Below, piece by piece: positions 1 to 11,196 of a stretch of DNA of 64,000 bases. The notes beneath the pieces are model-generated. The model saw only the letters and a program-made list of their open reading frames with translations. It ran no database searches and was not told where the DNA came from. Location: NCBI RefSeq assembly GCF_937616625.2, contig NC_065573.1, positions 17,623,001 to 17,687,000 of the forward strand, given 5' to 3'. Numbering within the stretch: the stretch's first letter is position 1; each line of letters starts with the position of its first letter. The translations under genes were made by a program, and so were the position numbers. Source of the stretch: Mercurialis annua (Eukaryota; Streptophyta; Magnoliopsida; Malpighiales; Euphorbiaceae).

Positions 1-304
1 TAAAAACGGATTATATTGAATCAAACTGAGCTATTTTTCTACAGAAAGAGACATCCTTCACGGTTTGATGTTAATTGCAACTTGCAATGAATTATAGATT
101 ATTATTTCAATTTCAAATCTATACATCTGTAGAAAGAATGATCTACCATATAAAGGTTGTTTTTCATAAATTTATCATAATCTTATCGTAATATTATCAT
201 AAACCATATTTTATAAAGTTATTTTACATACTTTATTATATTTTATCATAATTTTTGCATAATTTTTCTCATAATTTTTGCTATAAAAAATACAGGTAAG
301 TGCG
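1..304. other. AT-rich flank, probable LINE-A leader
   Basis: This stretch is AT-rich with many short 'atcataat' type runs and no credible ORF. It lies directly upstream of the first readable codons of LINE-A and may be its 5' leader, but I see no clear element boundary or target-site duplication here. Confidence 0.4.
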
Positions 305-1099
305 GTGACAGCTTCGAACCCTAACCCTAGCATCTATGACAGTCGGACTCCGAAAAACAGTTATGTCAGGCCAGCGATATCAATTAGCGTGGGAAATAAC
401 AAGCTTGATGGTGTGGACAAACCAAAAAGCTCATCTGTGACTTATTTTGAGAACTTCCCTAAGAATTGGAGGCACTTTGATCTTGAGAAGGTTTTTGTTC
501 GATTTGGTGTGATTGGAAGGGTATCGTTAGCAACAAAGATTACGAAACGAAACAAAACGTAAGTTTTGGTTTCTTGAGAACGGATTCAACTCAATCAATT
601 ACCTGGATTATTGATCGATTAAATATGATATGTATTGGCAAATTCCGGCTTAGGGCTTTTGTTTCTATGTTTCCGAAGAAGAGGGCTCTTGTGAGCATTG
701 CTAAACAGACAATGACTGAGCCAGCGAGATTAATTGTCAAACCAACTACATCGCCATTTTTCAGAGACAATCATTCGTTTAAAGACGTTACCTCAGGAAG
801 GGTTGATGTTGATGTAGTAGAAGAATCTATGCCTAGGGCAAATAACAATATAATTCGAATGTCCATTGCAGAAAAGGTAGTAGAGGAAGAGTGGGTCCAT
901 AGATCAATTGTTGCTAGGTTTTTAGACATCACAAAGGTACTAAGTACGAAGAGGTACCCCATGGAACAACTTATTCACGTTGACAACCTGGCTATTTTGG
1001 GAAGCGATTCAGTTCTTCTAACGTTTTCTTCTAATACCATGGCTGAAAAGTTCTTAATGCATGACAGATCACGATTATTAGACTTCATTCAATCCTTTT
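305..1099 (+). pseudogene. LINE-A ORF1, N-terminal RRM half (decayed)
   Basis: This is the first ORF of an L1-type plant LINE, whose product binds the element RNA. Two frames are readable: 305-562 and 574-1137, the second running into the inserted LTR after 1099. The first contains VTYFENFPKNW followed by LEKVFVRFGVIGRV, an RNP2-like RRM start. The second contains LNMICIGKFRLRAF, the RRM end, and then WVHRSIVARFLDI. The frame breaks at about 555-573, where a few extra bases interrupt what LINE-B (59719 onward) reads through as KRNVSFGFLRSES. No ATG opens the first frame: position 305 is GTG, and the true start is probably lost. The ORF is cut at 1099 by a solo LTR and resumes at 3019. Identity as LINE ORF1 is firm from co-linearity with LINE-B. 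Confidence 0.8.
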
Positions 1100-3013
1100 T
1101 GTCACGACCCAAATTATTGAGCCGAGACCGGCGCTAGGGAATGGGAGTGGTAGCTCCGAAACCCGTAGCAAGCCTAAAACCACTAATAACTTTTCGCAAT
1201 TAAAACATAATATAATATATAAAACATTTTCGGAAAAACTCTTTTGAATAATATACTTATAGATATTGAAATATTATGTTAGAGTTTACATTCAAAAACA
1301 ACTATTGGAAATCAATTCACCAAACACAACGTCTTATACGAGCGAATCATATATAATGTGATGTATTAATAATATTCATAATATATGAAAATAACTTTTA
1401 TAATAATAATACGCAAAAGTAAATTGCCACTCACAGTGACCACTATTTCTTATATCCGAACGTAAGCTCCAAGAGACTGGCCCGTCAATCTTTGCCGAGC
1501 TCCTTGGTTCATCATACTCGTAACTCGATAGCCCGTCACATCTATCATAGGATTCTATCATTAAAACTTATACTTAAAGAATCTATTCTAACGATTATTC
1601 TAACCACCAAATATGACCAAAAGCGCAAAACATAAGCCGTCGCGTTCTAAGCGTATCTTTCTTGATATCTATTACCAAATCTCATTCTTACGCTTGGTTA
1701 ATACCATTAATGGTGTTCAACTAATCAATTAAGCCTTGCTTAATATGTTTATTCCAAAAGCCTAGCTCAAAACGTCAAATTTCATGTCCATTTCATGCTT
1801 TCAGAATCTATTTTTCGCTCCCAGAGGTCCCCCGGAGGTCACGATCGAAGTAGGGCACGTCGTGCTAGTTTGGCACGTCGTGCCCCTCATTTTTCATGAA
1901 GGGCACGTCGTGCCCTTCCTTGTGCACGTCGTGCACCCCTACTGGTGCACGTCGTGCACCCTTGTGGTGCACGTCGTGCCCACGACGTTTTTGACAAATT
2001 TGGACCTTTTCCGAAGTCCCAAAACACTCATAATCCATTTTAACATACACCCAATCCATCTAGACTCAAAATTCATCAAGAATCCATTTGAAAATGATGA
2101 AAAACGACATGTTTTCGGCGTTTCGATTCAAACCTAACGTTTTTCGTCGAAACATCCCGTAACTTCCGATTTTAACACCCAAATCAGAAATATTACCTTT
2201 AAATGAAGCTTGCGATTGATAGAGCTTCCAATTCCGAAGAGTTTGTCGCGAAAATCGTCCGAAACGGGCGCCGAACGACGAAACGGCGGCGAAACGACGG
2301 TGAAGAACGATGAATGAATCGTTGTCTCTGGAGCCTTCTGTTTCTTTCTTACTCTTCTGATTCATTTCATACTCTAAACCCTTTATATTATGGCCAATGT
2401 ATCATTTTTATCCCTTGTCTTCTTTTATGAATACAATATGTTCTTTAAACTTTTCTTTTGTTCGATTTAGTCCATAACTAAATCAATTAACTCTTTAATC
2501 ATAACTTATACATATTATTTATATCTGATAAATAATACGAATCCCAATATTATTATTTTCCGTTAATGATCTTTCAATTACTATTCTCGATATTTAATTG
2601 GCTAATTTTCACTTTGGTCCTTGAACTTTTCAAAAGTTGCAATTTAGCCTGAAACGCATCCGCGTCCAAATATTAAAAGGTTTCCGATTGACCCGAAACT
2701 TTTACCACTATTACTATAAACATTTCGCGGACCTTGGCGAAATAATTACCCTTTTCGGGACTTAACTGGTTAAATTACCACTTTAGTCCCTGAACTCTAG
2801 TTTGGGACTTTTCTTGATATTTTTCCTTTTAATTCCAATTCCTACCTTAGAATTGAAATATAATATTAAATTCCGCATAATTACTTTCCTCGAGACCGAC
2901 CTACTTGGATTTATTTATAAAAATTCTCGGAAATTCTTCCGATATCGCCACCCCGACTACTAAAATCTGGACACGTGGTCCAATTAAATGCTTAAATATT
3001 TTGGGGTATTACA
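1100..3013 (-). mobile_element. solo LTR S1 (chromovirus-like family)
   Basis: The element runs from TGTCACGACCC to GGGGTATTACA, the reverse complement of the LTR ends of the full-length element at 39863-49178. It is 1,914 bp and flanked by a perfect 5-bp duplication, CTTTT, at 1095-1099 and 3014-3018. No internal region or second LTR is present, so it is a solo LTR left by recombination between two LTRs. The interrupted LINE-A ORF1 joins in register across it, and LINE-B at about 60490 shows the uninterrupted site. On the minus strand it carries a GT splice-donor-like site at 2196-2195 and six CpG palindromes at 1853-1981. Confidence 0.92.
1853..1981. repeat. CpG palindrome cluster in solo LTR S1
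   Basis: Six copies of a 14-15 bp palindrome with core GCACGTCGTGC start near 1853, 1872, 1901, 1922, 1945 and 1967. Outer arms vary (GGGCAC or GTGCAC) but stay complementary within a copy. Related LTRs have differently worded palindromes at the same relative place. Confidence 0.85.
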
Positions 3014-3018
3014 CTTTT

Positions 3019-4092
3019 TGTGGGTTGAGGATCATAATCAAGCCTATACACGCTTGGTTTGGGTTTCTTTATCGGGTATTCCTATTTCCCTTTGGTCCCT
3101 GATGGTTTTCGTGGAGATAGGTAATTCTATTGGTGAATCGGTTATGGTGCATCCAAGTGTTTACGATAGACAACATATGGATATGGGACTTGTTCTTATC
3201 TCAAGTACATGCAACTTTATCAATTGTTCTTTGGATTTTCAGTTTGGTGCGAAAGCTGTGACGTTATTTGCAGTGGAAATTGCCATACCAGTGGCCTTTG
3301 ATAGGCTGGATTTTGAGAATTTTGCGTATGCGTCGGGTTTTTTCAAGAGTTATACTTTAATGTAGGACATTGTCAAGTCTCTATAAACTTAATTTCTAAC
3401 GATAAAGAGGAACATGGCCTGAAAAAGCCTATTTCTCCGATGTTTAGCAACAGTGAGGCTGTTGTGATGAGTTATGAGGAGAAGGATAACTCAACAATGG
3501 AGCTTTTAAAACAGAAAATTGTTGAGGGGTGGTCAGCAAGATTGTGCTTGGGATTACTTAGTTTGTGTAGAGGAATCATCTAAACATCTCCATAGTCATT
3601 TTCCTGAGAACAGAAATAGTAACTCAGTCTCGCTCTTGGAGACGAACATCAACAGCTCGCTTCGTTGGTCTCTATTCTAAAGGAGAACATTTCTGCCGTG
3701 ACTGCTCAGCAATAGCTAAATAGTTTGAAAATCAACAGCTCGCCGGTCTCTATTCTGAAGGAGAACAGTTCTATCGTCTGTGCTCAGCAACAGCTGAATA
3801 TTTTGACAAGTACAATGTCTGATATGAGACAAGAAGGAGTGCATTTTTCCAGTGTGCGTAGACCAGTTTAAAAGTTAGATCACTTGAGTATTATTCACTC
3901 GTGCTCGGTTAGTCAAGTTGAAGAGGTGAATGAAATATCTGACGCGAACATAGTCAACATGAGCAGGCAAAATCTAGTTGATACAGAGGAGAATGTTACT
4001 TCAAATTTGGAGGATGAAATTAGCGAAACTTAGCGTATTAGATATGATCTGGGCATCTTTAGAGAAAAAAAGGGCATCCACTGTGCAGGAGT
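3019..4092 (+). pseudogene. LINE-A ORF1, C-terminal half (decayed)
   Basis: Continuation of LINE-A ORF1 after the solo LTR. The frame through 3362 reads WVEDHNQAYTRLVWVSLSGI, then ISLWSLMVFVEIGNSIGES, matching LINE-B WVKDFNQAYSQLVLISVSGL and HWSPTTFMEIGNTIGES. This is the DUF4283-like block that follows the RRM in plant L1 ORF1 proteins. Beyond 3362 the reading frame is broken repeatedly, and the glutamine/serine-rich C-terminal part is only traceable in pieces. It contains an 83-bp tandem duplication (3648-3812) and ends at the CACTA element inserted at 4093. No intact protein can be made. Confidence 0.75.
3648..3812 (+). repeat. 83-bp tandem duplication in LINE-A ORF1
   Basis: Two diverged copies, 3648-3730 and 3731-3812, each begin ATCAACAGCTCGC and share 'ggtctctattct.aaggagaac' and 'gctcagcaa.agct'. 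It lies in the low-complexity C-terminal part of the LINE ORF1 relic. Confidence 0.7.
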
Positions 4093-5061
4093 CACTACTA
4101 AAATCGGTGGTTTAGCGACTTAAATTAGCGACAGAATCAATTTCCATCGCTAAATCACCTTTTAACTAAATCCATCATTGAATAGCGGTGGATCTAAATC
4201 CGTCGCTAAAATATGTCTTTAGCGACAGGCTTTGGCGACAGATTTTAAATCTGTCGCTAAAGGCAACGTTTAGTGACAAATTTTTAATCCATCGGTAAAT
4301 TTCATCTTTGGCGACAGATTTTAGCGACAGATTCAAAATCCGTCGCTAAAAGTCCGTTGAAAAAAAAATTAAATAAATTTTTTATAACAAATTTATAATA
4401 ATTAAGAAAATAAGTATTATTTTTTAATTAAATATAATATTTAAATATAATATTATTTGAATATAACACAATTATTTATGAAATATATTAAAATAATAAT
4501 TATTTATTTATTTATAAAATAATTATTTAAAATAACTGTTAATTATAAAAAAAATAATGATCTTTAAATGTGGAAACAAGTATTTGTTATGTTCAGTAAC
4601 ATTTAAATATAATATACAAATATATACAACAAGAATCTGAGTTGGTACAAGTGGAGCTACGCGTGGGAGAAATTCAAAGTTAAAGAGCATTGAGTGGGAG
4701 CAATTGGAAGGAAGGGTGACCTACTGGGAAGTTTGTAAAAATTGCGAGTGGCAACAGAGGGCGATGGTTGGGTAACGGAGGGCGACGGGGCGAGGGGTGG
4801 GTGAGTTATTAAATAATAATTTTTTTTTACAGTTTTTTTAATTTAGCGACGGATTCAAATTCGTCGCTAAAATCTGTGGGTAATAGCGACAGATTCAAAT
4901 CCGTCGGGTATCTCTTAAAATTCCGTCGGTAAATTTTTTGGTCCGTCAAAACAATTTGCAACGAGGTTTTTGCCGACGGATGTCGGGAAACATTTTCCCG
5001 ACGGATTTTCTGCTTTTAGCGACGGAAAAATCCGTCGCTAAAAACAGGCTTTTTGGTAGTG
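4093..5061. mobile_element. non-autonomous CACTA (En/Spm-type) element
   Basis: It begins CACTACTAAAA and ends TTTTTGGTAGTG, the terminal signature of CACTA transposons, and is 969 bp with no transposase. Both ends are packed with direct and inverted copies of TTTAGCGACGGA / TCCGTCGCTAAA, the subterminal repeat type these elements use for transposase binding. The middle (about 4370-4640) is AT-rich. Flanking 3-mers are AGT and ATT, so the expected 3-bp duplication is imperfect. It sits between ORF1 and ORF2 of LINE-A. Confidence 0.88.
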
Positions 5062-5475
5062 ATTTGTCCAAGAGGTTATATGTGAATTTACTACATATCT
5101 GAGATCTGTTGTCTCGAGTTTTTTTTATAGTTTTTATGTCGGTACCTCTTTGTTTTGTTTCTTAGAATTGTAGAGGAGGTCTTTTGAATAGCAGGAAACA
5201 TATTTTTATTCGAAAGATGGTTTCTACTCATAACTTGTCTTTTTTTGATTTGGTGGAGTCAAAAAAGGATATTACTGATAATTTTCTCATTAGAAAATTA
5301 TGGCCTAATTTAGATTATGCTTTTGACTGGTTTTCTTATGTTGGTGCTTCGGGTGGTGTGTTGCTTATTTGAAACACGGTTTTGTTGTGTAATGTTTCTA
5401 TTTCGAAGGGTGATAGATAGATTTAGATGAATTTTGTTCATAATAACGCCTCTTACCGCCATATACTTATTTATA
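5062..5475 (+). pseudogene. LINE-A ORF2, start of endonuclease domain
   Basis: This is the beginning of the LINE ORF2 polyprotein, whose endonuclease nicks target DNA. A reading frame opens with ATG at 5136 and gives MSVPLCFVS, a TAG, then NCRGGLLNSRKH. The TAG replaces the tryptophan expected in the SWN(V/C)RG motif that opens L1/APE-type endonucleases. The frame continues to a stop at about 5370 (FSYVGASGGVLLI, stop, NTVLLCNVSISKG), matching LINE-B FVGDSGGLIIIWNSALLINVVILKG. Further stops follow, and the domain is interrupted at 5476 by a MITE. The spacer 5062-5135 is non-coding LINE sequence after the CACTA insertion. Confidence 0.75.
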
Positions 5476-6047
5476 AGGGTACTAATGTCATAAAAATTCA
5501 CGAACTTTACATGTTTTCTCATTTTAATCATGCAGTTTAAATTAGGTTAATCACATATAAAATCATGACCTTTGCGCCAAGTTTCAAAAATAACATAACC
5601 TTTAAAACGTGTCAATTATAGACACCACCTTTCATTTTTTTCAAAAATAACATCGGCGAATTTTAGTGGCATTTTTGCTGACGTGGCATAACACGTGGCA
5701 GACCTATCGAGTGTCCAAGTCAGCAAAATTTCACCAAAAAATGTGCCCATGATGTTAAAACTTGGTGCAAAGGTCATGATTTATATGTAATTAACCCTAA
5801 AGTTTTTCATTTTCATGCACGATCTATCACTTTTTCTCAAATTCATGCATGGTGCTGAGGTGTCACGACTCCATTGGTGTAATCTGCTGAGGTGGAGGTC
5901 ATTTTACACCAATAAATGAGTGCCACCTCAGCACCGTGTATGAATTTGGAAAAAAGTGGTAGTTCGTGTATGAAAATGAGAAAATTTAAACTGTATGATT
6001 AAAATGAGAAAACGTGTAAAGTTCGTGATTTTTTTTGACATTAATCC
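5476..6047. mobile_element. Mutator-type MITE, copy 1 (holds a nested MITE)
   Basis: A short element with long terminal inverted repeats ending in ...GACATTAATCC, flanked by a perfect 9-bp duplication TTATTTATA at 5467-5475 and 6048-6056. A 9-bp duplication is typical of Mutator-like elements. The same family occurs at 26685-26992 and 32694-33001, where it is 308 bp. Here it is 572 bp because a second MITE sits inside it at 5544-5798. It interrupts the LINE-A endonuclease. Confidence 0.9.
5544..5798. mobile_element. MITE nested inside a MITE
   Basis: About 255 bp with near-perfect terminal inverted repeats of about 39 bp: GGTTAATCACATATAAA at the left and its complement ending ATGTAATTAACC at the right, with CATGACCTTTGC in both arms. 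It splits the inverted repeat of the surrounding Mutator-type MITE. Flanks (GTTTAAATT and AAAGTTTTT) no longer show a clean duplication, so the superfamily is inferred from the TIR style only. Confidence 0.82.
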
Positions 6048-6056
6048 TTATTTATA

Positions 6057-8850
6057 CTAGTAATTTGGCTTCCGAAAGATTACTCTTATGGCATGAATTG
6101 AGCTTTCTTATGGGTTTTGTAGGTACTATTTTGTAAGTGACGACTTTAATGAAACTATGATTTTTGAGGAAAGGTTGACTGGCATGGGATATACTGCTTT
6201 TATGTTGGCACTCCGTGATTTTGTCAATGATTGAGAGTTATTGGACCTTCCCCTTCAAGGAAGGCTTTTTACTTGGCAAACAATTCTTTCTCTAAATCAT
6301 GCATTGTCAGACGTTTGATTTCGGCCTCTGCATGCATTATTTGGCCGAACATAACCTTACTGGCCTTGCCTAATGGTCAATCGAATCATGTTTCAATTTG
6401 TTTTCGATTTGAGAATGTTGTCAACTGGGGACCAAAGCCTTTTCGTTTGATAGATGCATGGTGGGATTATAATGAGTTCGGCTATTTTATGGACGACAAT
6501 TGGAGTTTGGTTTGTGATATCTCTCCAAATCTTGTTTAGAGACTTTGAGATCTTCGGCAAAGGATTAAAGTGTGGAACTCGGAGATCTTTGGAGATCAAA
6601 ATAAGAAAATTCAAGAGCTTTCTCAAAAATTCTTGGCACAAGATCTAGCTGCAGAGACCGAATTATTAACTTATGAGGAAAGAGCTAATTTTGAAAACCT
6701 CAATACAGCTCTTTGGGAGGCAGAAAAAAGAGTGGAATCTCTTTGGATTAAGAAATCAAGGTCGAAGTGGAATTTGGAGGGTGATAAGAACATAAAGCTT
6801 TATTCATAATATAGCTTTGACTCACTATAAGAACAACTAAATTACTTCTATTATGGTGGATGGAACTATTTTTTCGGAGCCTAAGGATATCCGTTTTCAC
6901 ATCAGAGAGTTCTATAGTAAACTTTACAGCAGACAACTTCGAGTGGTTTGGTCTTAACTTTGAGCAGATTAGTGATGCGTAGGGAGATTTGTTAGTCAAA
7001 TTATTTGAGGAGGCCGAAGTTTTCAATGCACTTTGCTCTTGTGGGACTAAAAAAGCGTCGGGTCCAGATGGTTTCAATTTTTACTTCTACAGAAAAGCTT
7101 GGCTTGTGATGAAATCGACAATTATGGAGTTTTTCAAAAACTTTCATCGTTTTAATATCTTCCCCAAAGGTATTAATTTTTCTTTTATGGTTTTGATTCC
7201 TAAGGCGGCAGGTTCGACTAATATCAAGGATTATCTCCCAGTTAGTCTTGTTAATAGCATATACAAGGTTCTCTCTAAGGTGCTTTCTCGGAGATTACCA
7301 CTTTTACTATCTGATGTGATTCCGGACAATCAACATGCTTTTTTGAAGGATAGAAGTATTTTAGAATTCTCTACAATTGCAAATGATCTGATTCATATTG
7401 CAACTCGTCGGAAAGAAATATTACTTGTTCACAATCTTGATTTTCATAAGGCTTTTGACAGTATTGATTGGGATTATTTGTTTTCGGTCATGTGTTGCAT
7501 GAATTTTTCGGAGAAGTGGATTGAGTGGAGATATTGTTGCTTGTCTTCTGGAACTACGTTGGTATTAGTAAATGGCAATCCTGTTGATCCGATCTTTCTG
7601 AGTACAGGTGTGCGTCAGGGCGATCCGATCTCCCCTTATTTATTTATCATTGGTGTAGAAGGTCTGAAACGTATCTTGGCTAGATAAAAAATGCTAGGAT
7701 TCACGCAGGGTTATGCTTTCTCGATTGAACATGATCTTATCTCTCTATTATAATTTGTAGATGATACCATTCTGTATTTGCCATATGACATCGAATAGCT
7801 TAAAAATTTGACAAGGATTCTTCATTGTTTTGAATTTATTTCTGGTTTTCATATTAATTTTCATAAAAGCTCTATTATGGGAATTAATGTGAATCAGTCT
7901 GATTTATTAACTGCGGCATAAATTGTAGGTTGCAACATTGATTCTTTTCCTATTAAGTATTTGTTTCTTGCTCTTTCGAATAGAAAGCTCCCTATTTTTT
8001 CTTGGGATTCGGTGGTGTAGCGGTTTAAATCTCGTATGATTTTGTGGAAGGGCAATCTTCTTTCTCCTACAAGAAGGTTAGTTCTCGTTAAATCGGTTCT
8101 TTTCAGTGTTCCTGTCTACTACATGTCTTTGTTTAATATGCCTGGTCAGTTTAAAAGCAGTTGGAGTCGTATATGATTCGTTTCTTATGGAAGGGTGATA
8201 TTTCTTCTCGGTTGTTATATAAAGTTTATTGGAAAGATATTTGTCAAGACTTTAAGTATGGAGATTTGAACATTTACAATCTTAATGTTTGAAATCATAG
8301 TCTTCTTTTTAAATGGGTGTGGAAATTGAGAATTAACAATAGGGGATCTCTTTGGTATAATATTGTTTGAAGTTTCTCCAACATTGTTGATTGGAACTCT
8401 ATTTTGAATAGTGATGTTAAAAGAACGTCCTTTATTTGTAAAGACATTAGAAAATCTTGTTGTAGTGATAAACATGCTTGGGGTGTTTTTATTAGCAACT
8501 TGAAATATAATGTTGGTGAAGGTAGTTCTATTTCTCTACAGAATGACAATTTGAGTGGATTTGGGTCAGCTTTTTTGTTTTTTCTTCGGTTCTTTAATCT
8601 TTCGAATCAAAAGTAAGTTACTATTAGTGTCATTTGGAGGGATAAGTGGCGATGGAGACGTCGATTGAGAGGGGTTGAATTGCGTTTGCATAGTAATTTT
8701 TTTTTTTCATTTTTAATTTGATTTCTCAACGTTTGGGTCAAATTGACAGGATATGGTGGAATTCAAACTTGAAAATATATAGAGCTACTTCTATATGCCG
8801 GTTTTTAGCTGGTTCCAGCAGCTCGGCTTTGAGCTCTTCTCTGCCTACAC
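6057..8850 (+). pseudogene. LINE-A ORF2: endonuclease C-terminus and reverse transcriptase (decayed)
   Basis: Main body of the LINE ORF2 relic, which in life primes cDNA synthesis on nicked DNA. In order: the GDFN-type endonuclease motif is seen as DDFNETMIFEERL near 6140; LPLQGRLFTWQ near 6245 is reached by a frameshift; the coiled linker is at 6570-6809; the reverse transcriptase occupies 6989-7687. The latter contains KASGPDGFNFYFYRKAW, LIPKAAGSTNIKDY, NQHAFLKDRSI, a catalytic-block NLDFHKAFDSIDW, and GVRQGDPISPYLF. The YADD-type box follows at 7754-7765 as FVDD, just after a stop. From 7690 to about 8850 the thumb and connection regions are readable only across many stops and shifts. The final readable motif, DRIWWNSN..IYRATSICRF, aligns with the LINE-D tail. 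The zf-RVT finger is missing. Confidence 0.85.
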
Positions 8851-9086
8851 AAGCAGGTCGATCTTCACGTATAGTGGCGACCTTTTTGGACAGTGAACAT
8901 GCTGAAACTGCTTCTGTCCCGGGTGGAGCTACTTCTGTCCCGGCTAGAGCTGCTTCCGTCCTGACAGATTCTGGGCAAATAGGAGCTACTGCTTCAACAG
9001 TTTCTGGGCAGATTCTTACAACAGCAATTGTTGCTGTTTTGGCCGAGCAGCATGCTGTCCCTAAGCAGGAAATTGAATTTTTCTAA
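8850..9086 (+). other. Open frame fused to the LINE-A end, unrecognised
   Basis: The frame that starts in LINE-A at 8718 stays open to 9086. Past about residue 45 it no longer follows LINE sequence and becomes Ala/Ser/Val-rich, with a loose internal repeat (SVPGGATSVPARAASV, then DSGQIGATASTVSGQI). Composition is richer in GC than its surroundings. I do not recognise a family. It may be a fragment of another element joined to the truncated LINE, or chance coding. No promoter, start or terminator is evident, and the sequence beyond 9087 is plain AT-rich DNA. Confidence 0.3.
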
Positions 9087-9363
9087 ATAAAAATGAAACA
9101 AAACAAATATTTTTGATGAAATTATCCATTTTGATACAAATAGTGATAAATAAGTACTAAACTAACATTAAAATAAGTTTATATGAAATGCTATAAGCGT
9201 TGGATAATGATATGTTAGGTCAAAATATTACAGGTAAAACTCATTTATAGAGACAAATTTATCAACAAATGATATTTATTCGATTATGAGGGCACGTAAT
9301 ATTATTATCCTACATGAAAATGAGAAACCGCAAACAATAAATAAATGCCAATTATAGGTCTAA

Positions 9364-9733
9364 TTTTTTAAATCTAAACATGAGCATCTTTTTTTATTAA
9401 TTACGGCTAAACTTTTTAATTTTTACAATTATGTCCAATTTGAAAATTCTTTTTACAATTATAATCAAAATTTTGAGTTTTCTTTTTTAAATCCAAACCT
9501 TTACATCTTTTATTAATTACGATCAGATTTTTAAAAAATTGTATAACTTTTAAAAAGAGTTAATATAAACGTTTGGTCACAATTAATAAAAAATTGAAAG
9601 GTTTAGATATAAAGAGTAAAATTAAAAATTTTGGTTATAATTACAAGAAAACCTTTCAAACTGGACATAATTGTAAAAATTAAAAGATTTGATCGTACTT
9701 GATAAAAAAATGTAAGGGTTTGAATTTAAAAGA
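9364..9733. repeat. fold-back inverted repeat (MITE-like)
   Basis: Two imperfect complementary arms of about 175 bp, roughly 9364-9540 and 9560-9733, share TTTTTACAATTATGTCCA and its complement plus neighbouring AT-rich blocks. No coding capacity and no clear target duplication. The bordering stretches 9087-9363 and 9734-9987 are AT-rich and show nothing else I can name. Confidence 0.65.
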
Positions 9734-9992
9734 TAGTTACGATATAATTAAATGGAAAAACACATATATGATATATGAGTATATATATTATTTCATATTT
9801 TCAGATAGCGTCCTTTCATTATAGTCTGTATATATAATAAAGTCATTGTACTTTTCATTTTATAGATGTTAGGTTTTTTTAATGTAAAAAAATATTAACA
9901 GTGTCATGTTAGGCCAAAAAAATGATTAAAATATTTTTTTTAATAAAAATAAAGGCTTAATGACTCAATTTCAAAAATATTAATGTTAAAGT

Positions 9993-10317
9993 CGTTGAAG
10001 TGAAAATCCCATATTAATAGTGTGTATGAATGGACATGTGTTTAAATATTGGTTAGACACCTCTACTTAACAGCAATTGATTTTAAGATAGAATCTAACA
10101 TGGTATCAAAGTTTTGTCCATTCACACAATTTGAATTTGCCCCGGACGACGTAAGATGCGTAAGAGGGGATTGGTTGCTCGGCCCGGACACGCTACGCGT
10201 GAAGGTGAGTATTGAAGTGGGAATTCCACATTAATTGTGTGTGTGAATGGACATGTGTTTAAATATTGGTTGACCACCTACACTTAACACCAATTGGTTT
10301 TAAGATGGAATCTAACA
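9993..10317 (+). mobile_element. TRIM: complete miniature LTR retrotransposon
   Basis: Two direct repeats of exactly 108 bp, 9993-10100 and 10210-10317, flank a 109-bp interior. Both LTRs end ATCTAACA. The starts are CGTTGAAGTG and TATTGAAGTG, each one transition from the expected TG. The interior begins at 10101 with TGGTATCAAAG, a tRNA-iMet type primer-binding site, and ends with a purine-rich GAAGGTGAG (10201-10209). A perfect 5-bp duplication, AAAGT, lies at 9988-9992 and 10318-10322. There is no ORF of note, as expected for TRIMs, which depend on proteins from other retrotransposons. The LTRs differ at several positions, so the insertion is not recent. Confidence 0.93.
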
Positions 10318-10322
10318 AAAGT

Positions 10323-11196
10323 GAATAGATTTTTTATTTCAATTATACTACCTACGTGTGGAATACACATATTTTATTTTTGTGATGAAGGAATCTAATA
10401 TCTACATAATTAAAAGTACAGAAACTCGATATTGACATCCAACGAGACTTATTGAAAGCATTTGGACGAATAAAATCCGTATTAAATGAAAGCTCCGGAC
10501 AATAGCATGCCGAATCTAACCTCTCCAAAAATCTAGTCAGATGGCCGGGTTCCGCTCCAAAGAGGTGATCGGCCTCCGTGGGGAGTTCCCTCATAATAAA
10601 AATAGAAGGGATCTAATTCAGTATCATAGTGCATGACCTAATTGTGTAAATTTCCAAATTAAATTGATTGCGAATATTAACGGGCACATCAAAATATGAC
10701 TGGAAACAGGTATTAAGGCTGGTAACAGATCCCAAACTTAAGTTACGTTTCAGATCACATTTATTTTCTCAGTCTCTCCCATTAAATTATTTTCACCCTT
10801 TCATCAATAATCTTTGTTCTGAATTATATACTCAATGGAATTAATGAAGATTTAATTTCATCCCCCATGCTTGAGTACAGCTTTATCTATGACTTATTTA
10901 ATGATTGAAACTGGCCCCTACCTTTCTTAAAAAACTTATTAATTTCATTGACGATGGATAGTCTAGTATTATTAAATACTCACCATAACATCTGAAGCGT
11001 TTGAAATAAATTAGAAATCCATAAATAAAACATATAAATAATTTAGTTATGTCCAATAAAAGAACTACTTATGGATAAAAATTCCTCTAAAAAAACATAC
11101 CGATGATAAATTTTTATATGAAGAAAAAGGATAAAACTTGAAAATACAATTTAATACAGATGCATATTACTGTTTTTTTAACGGAATATATATTAT
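10323..11196. other. Non-coding stretch with one weak minus-strand ORF
   Basis: Mostly AT-rich DNA. One minus-strand frame of 80 residues (10594-10352) has locally higher GC and ordinary amino-acid composition (LPTEADHLFGAEPGHLTRF). It could be an exon scrap or element remnant, but I recognise no family and see no neighbouring exons. Nothing else is identifiable. Confidence 0.3.

Noticed and set aside
1376..1561. Short minus-strand frame inside solo LTR S1
   Set aside because: It lies within the LTR, has no conserved counterpart in S2 or S3, and is low in coding character.
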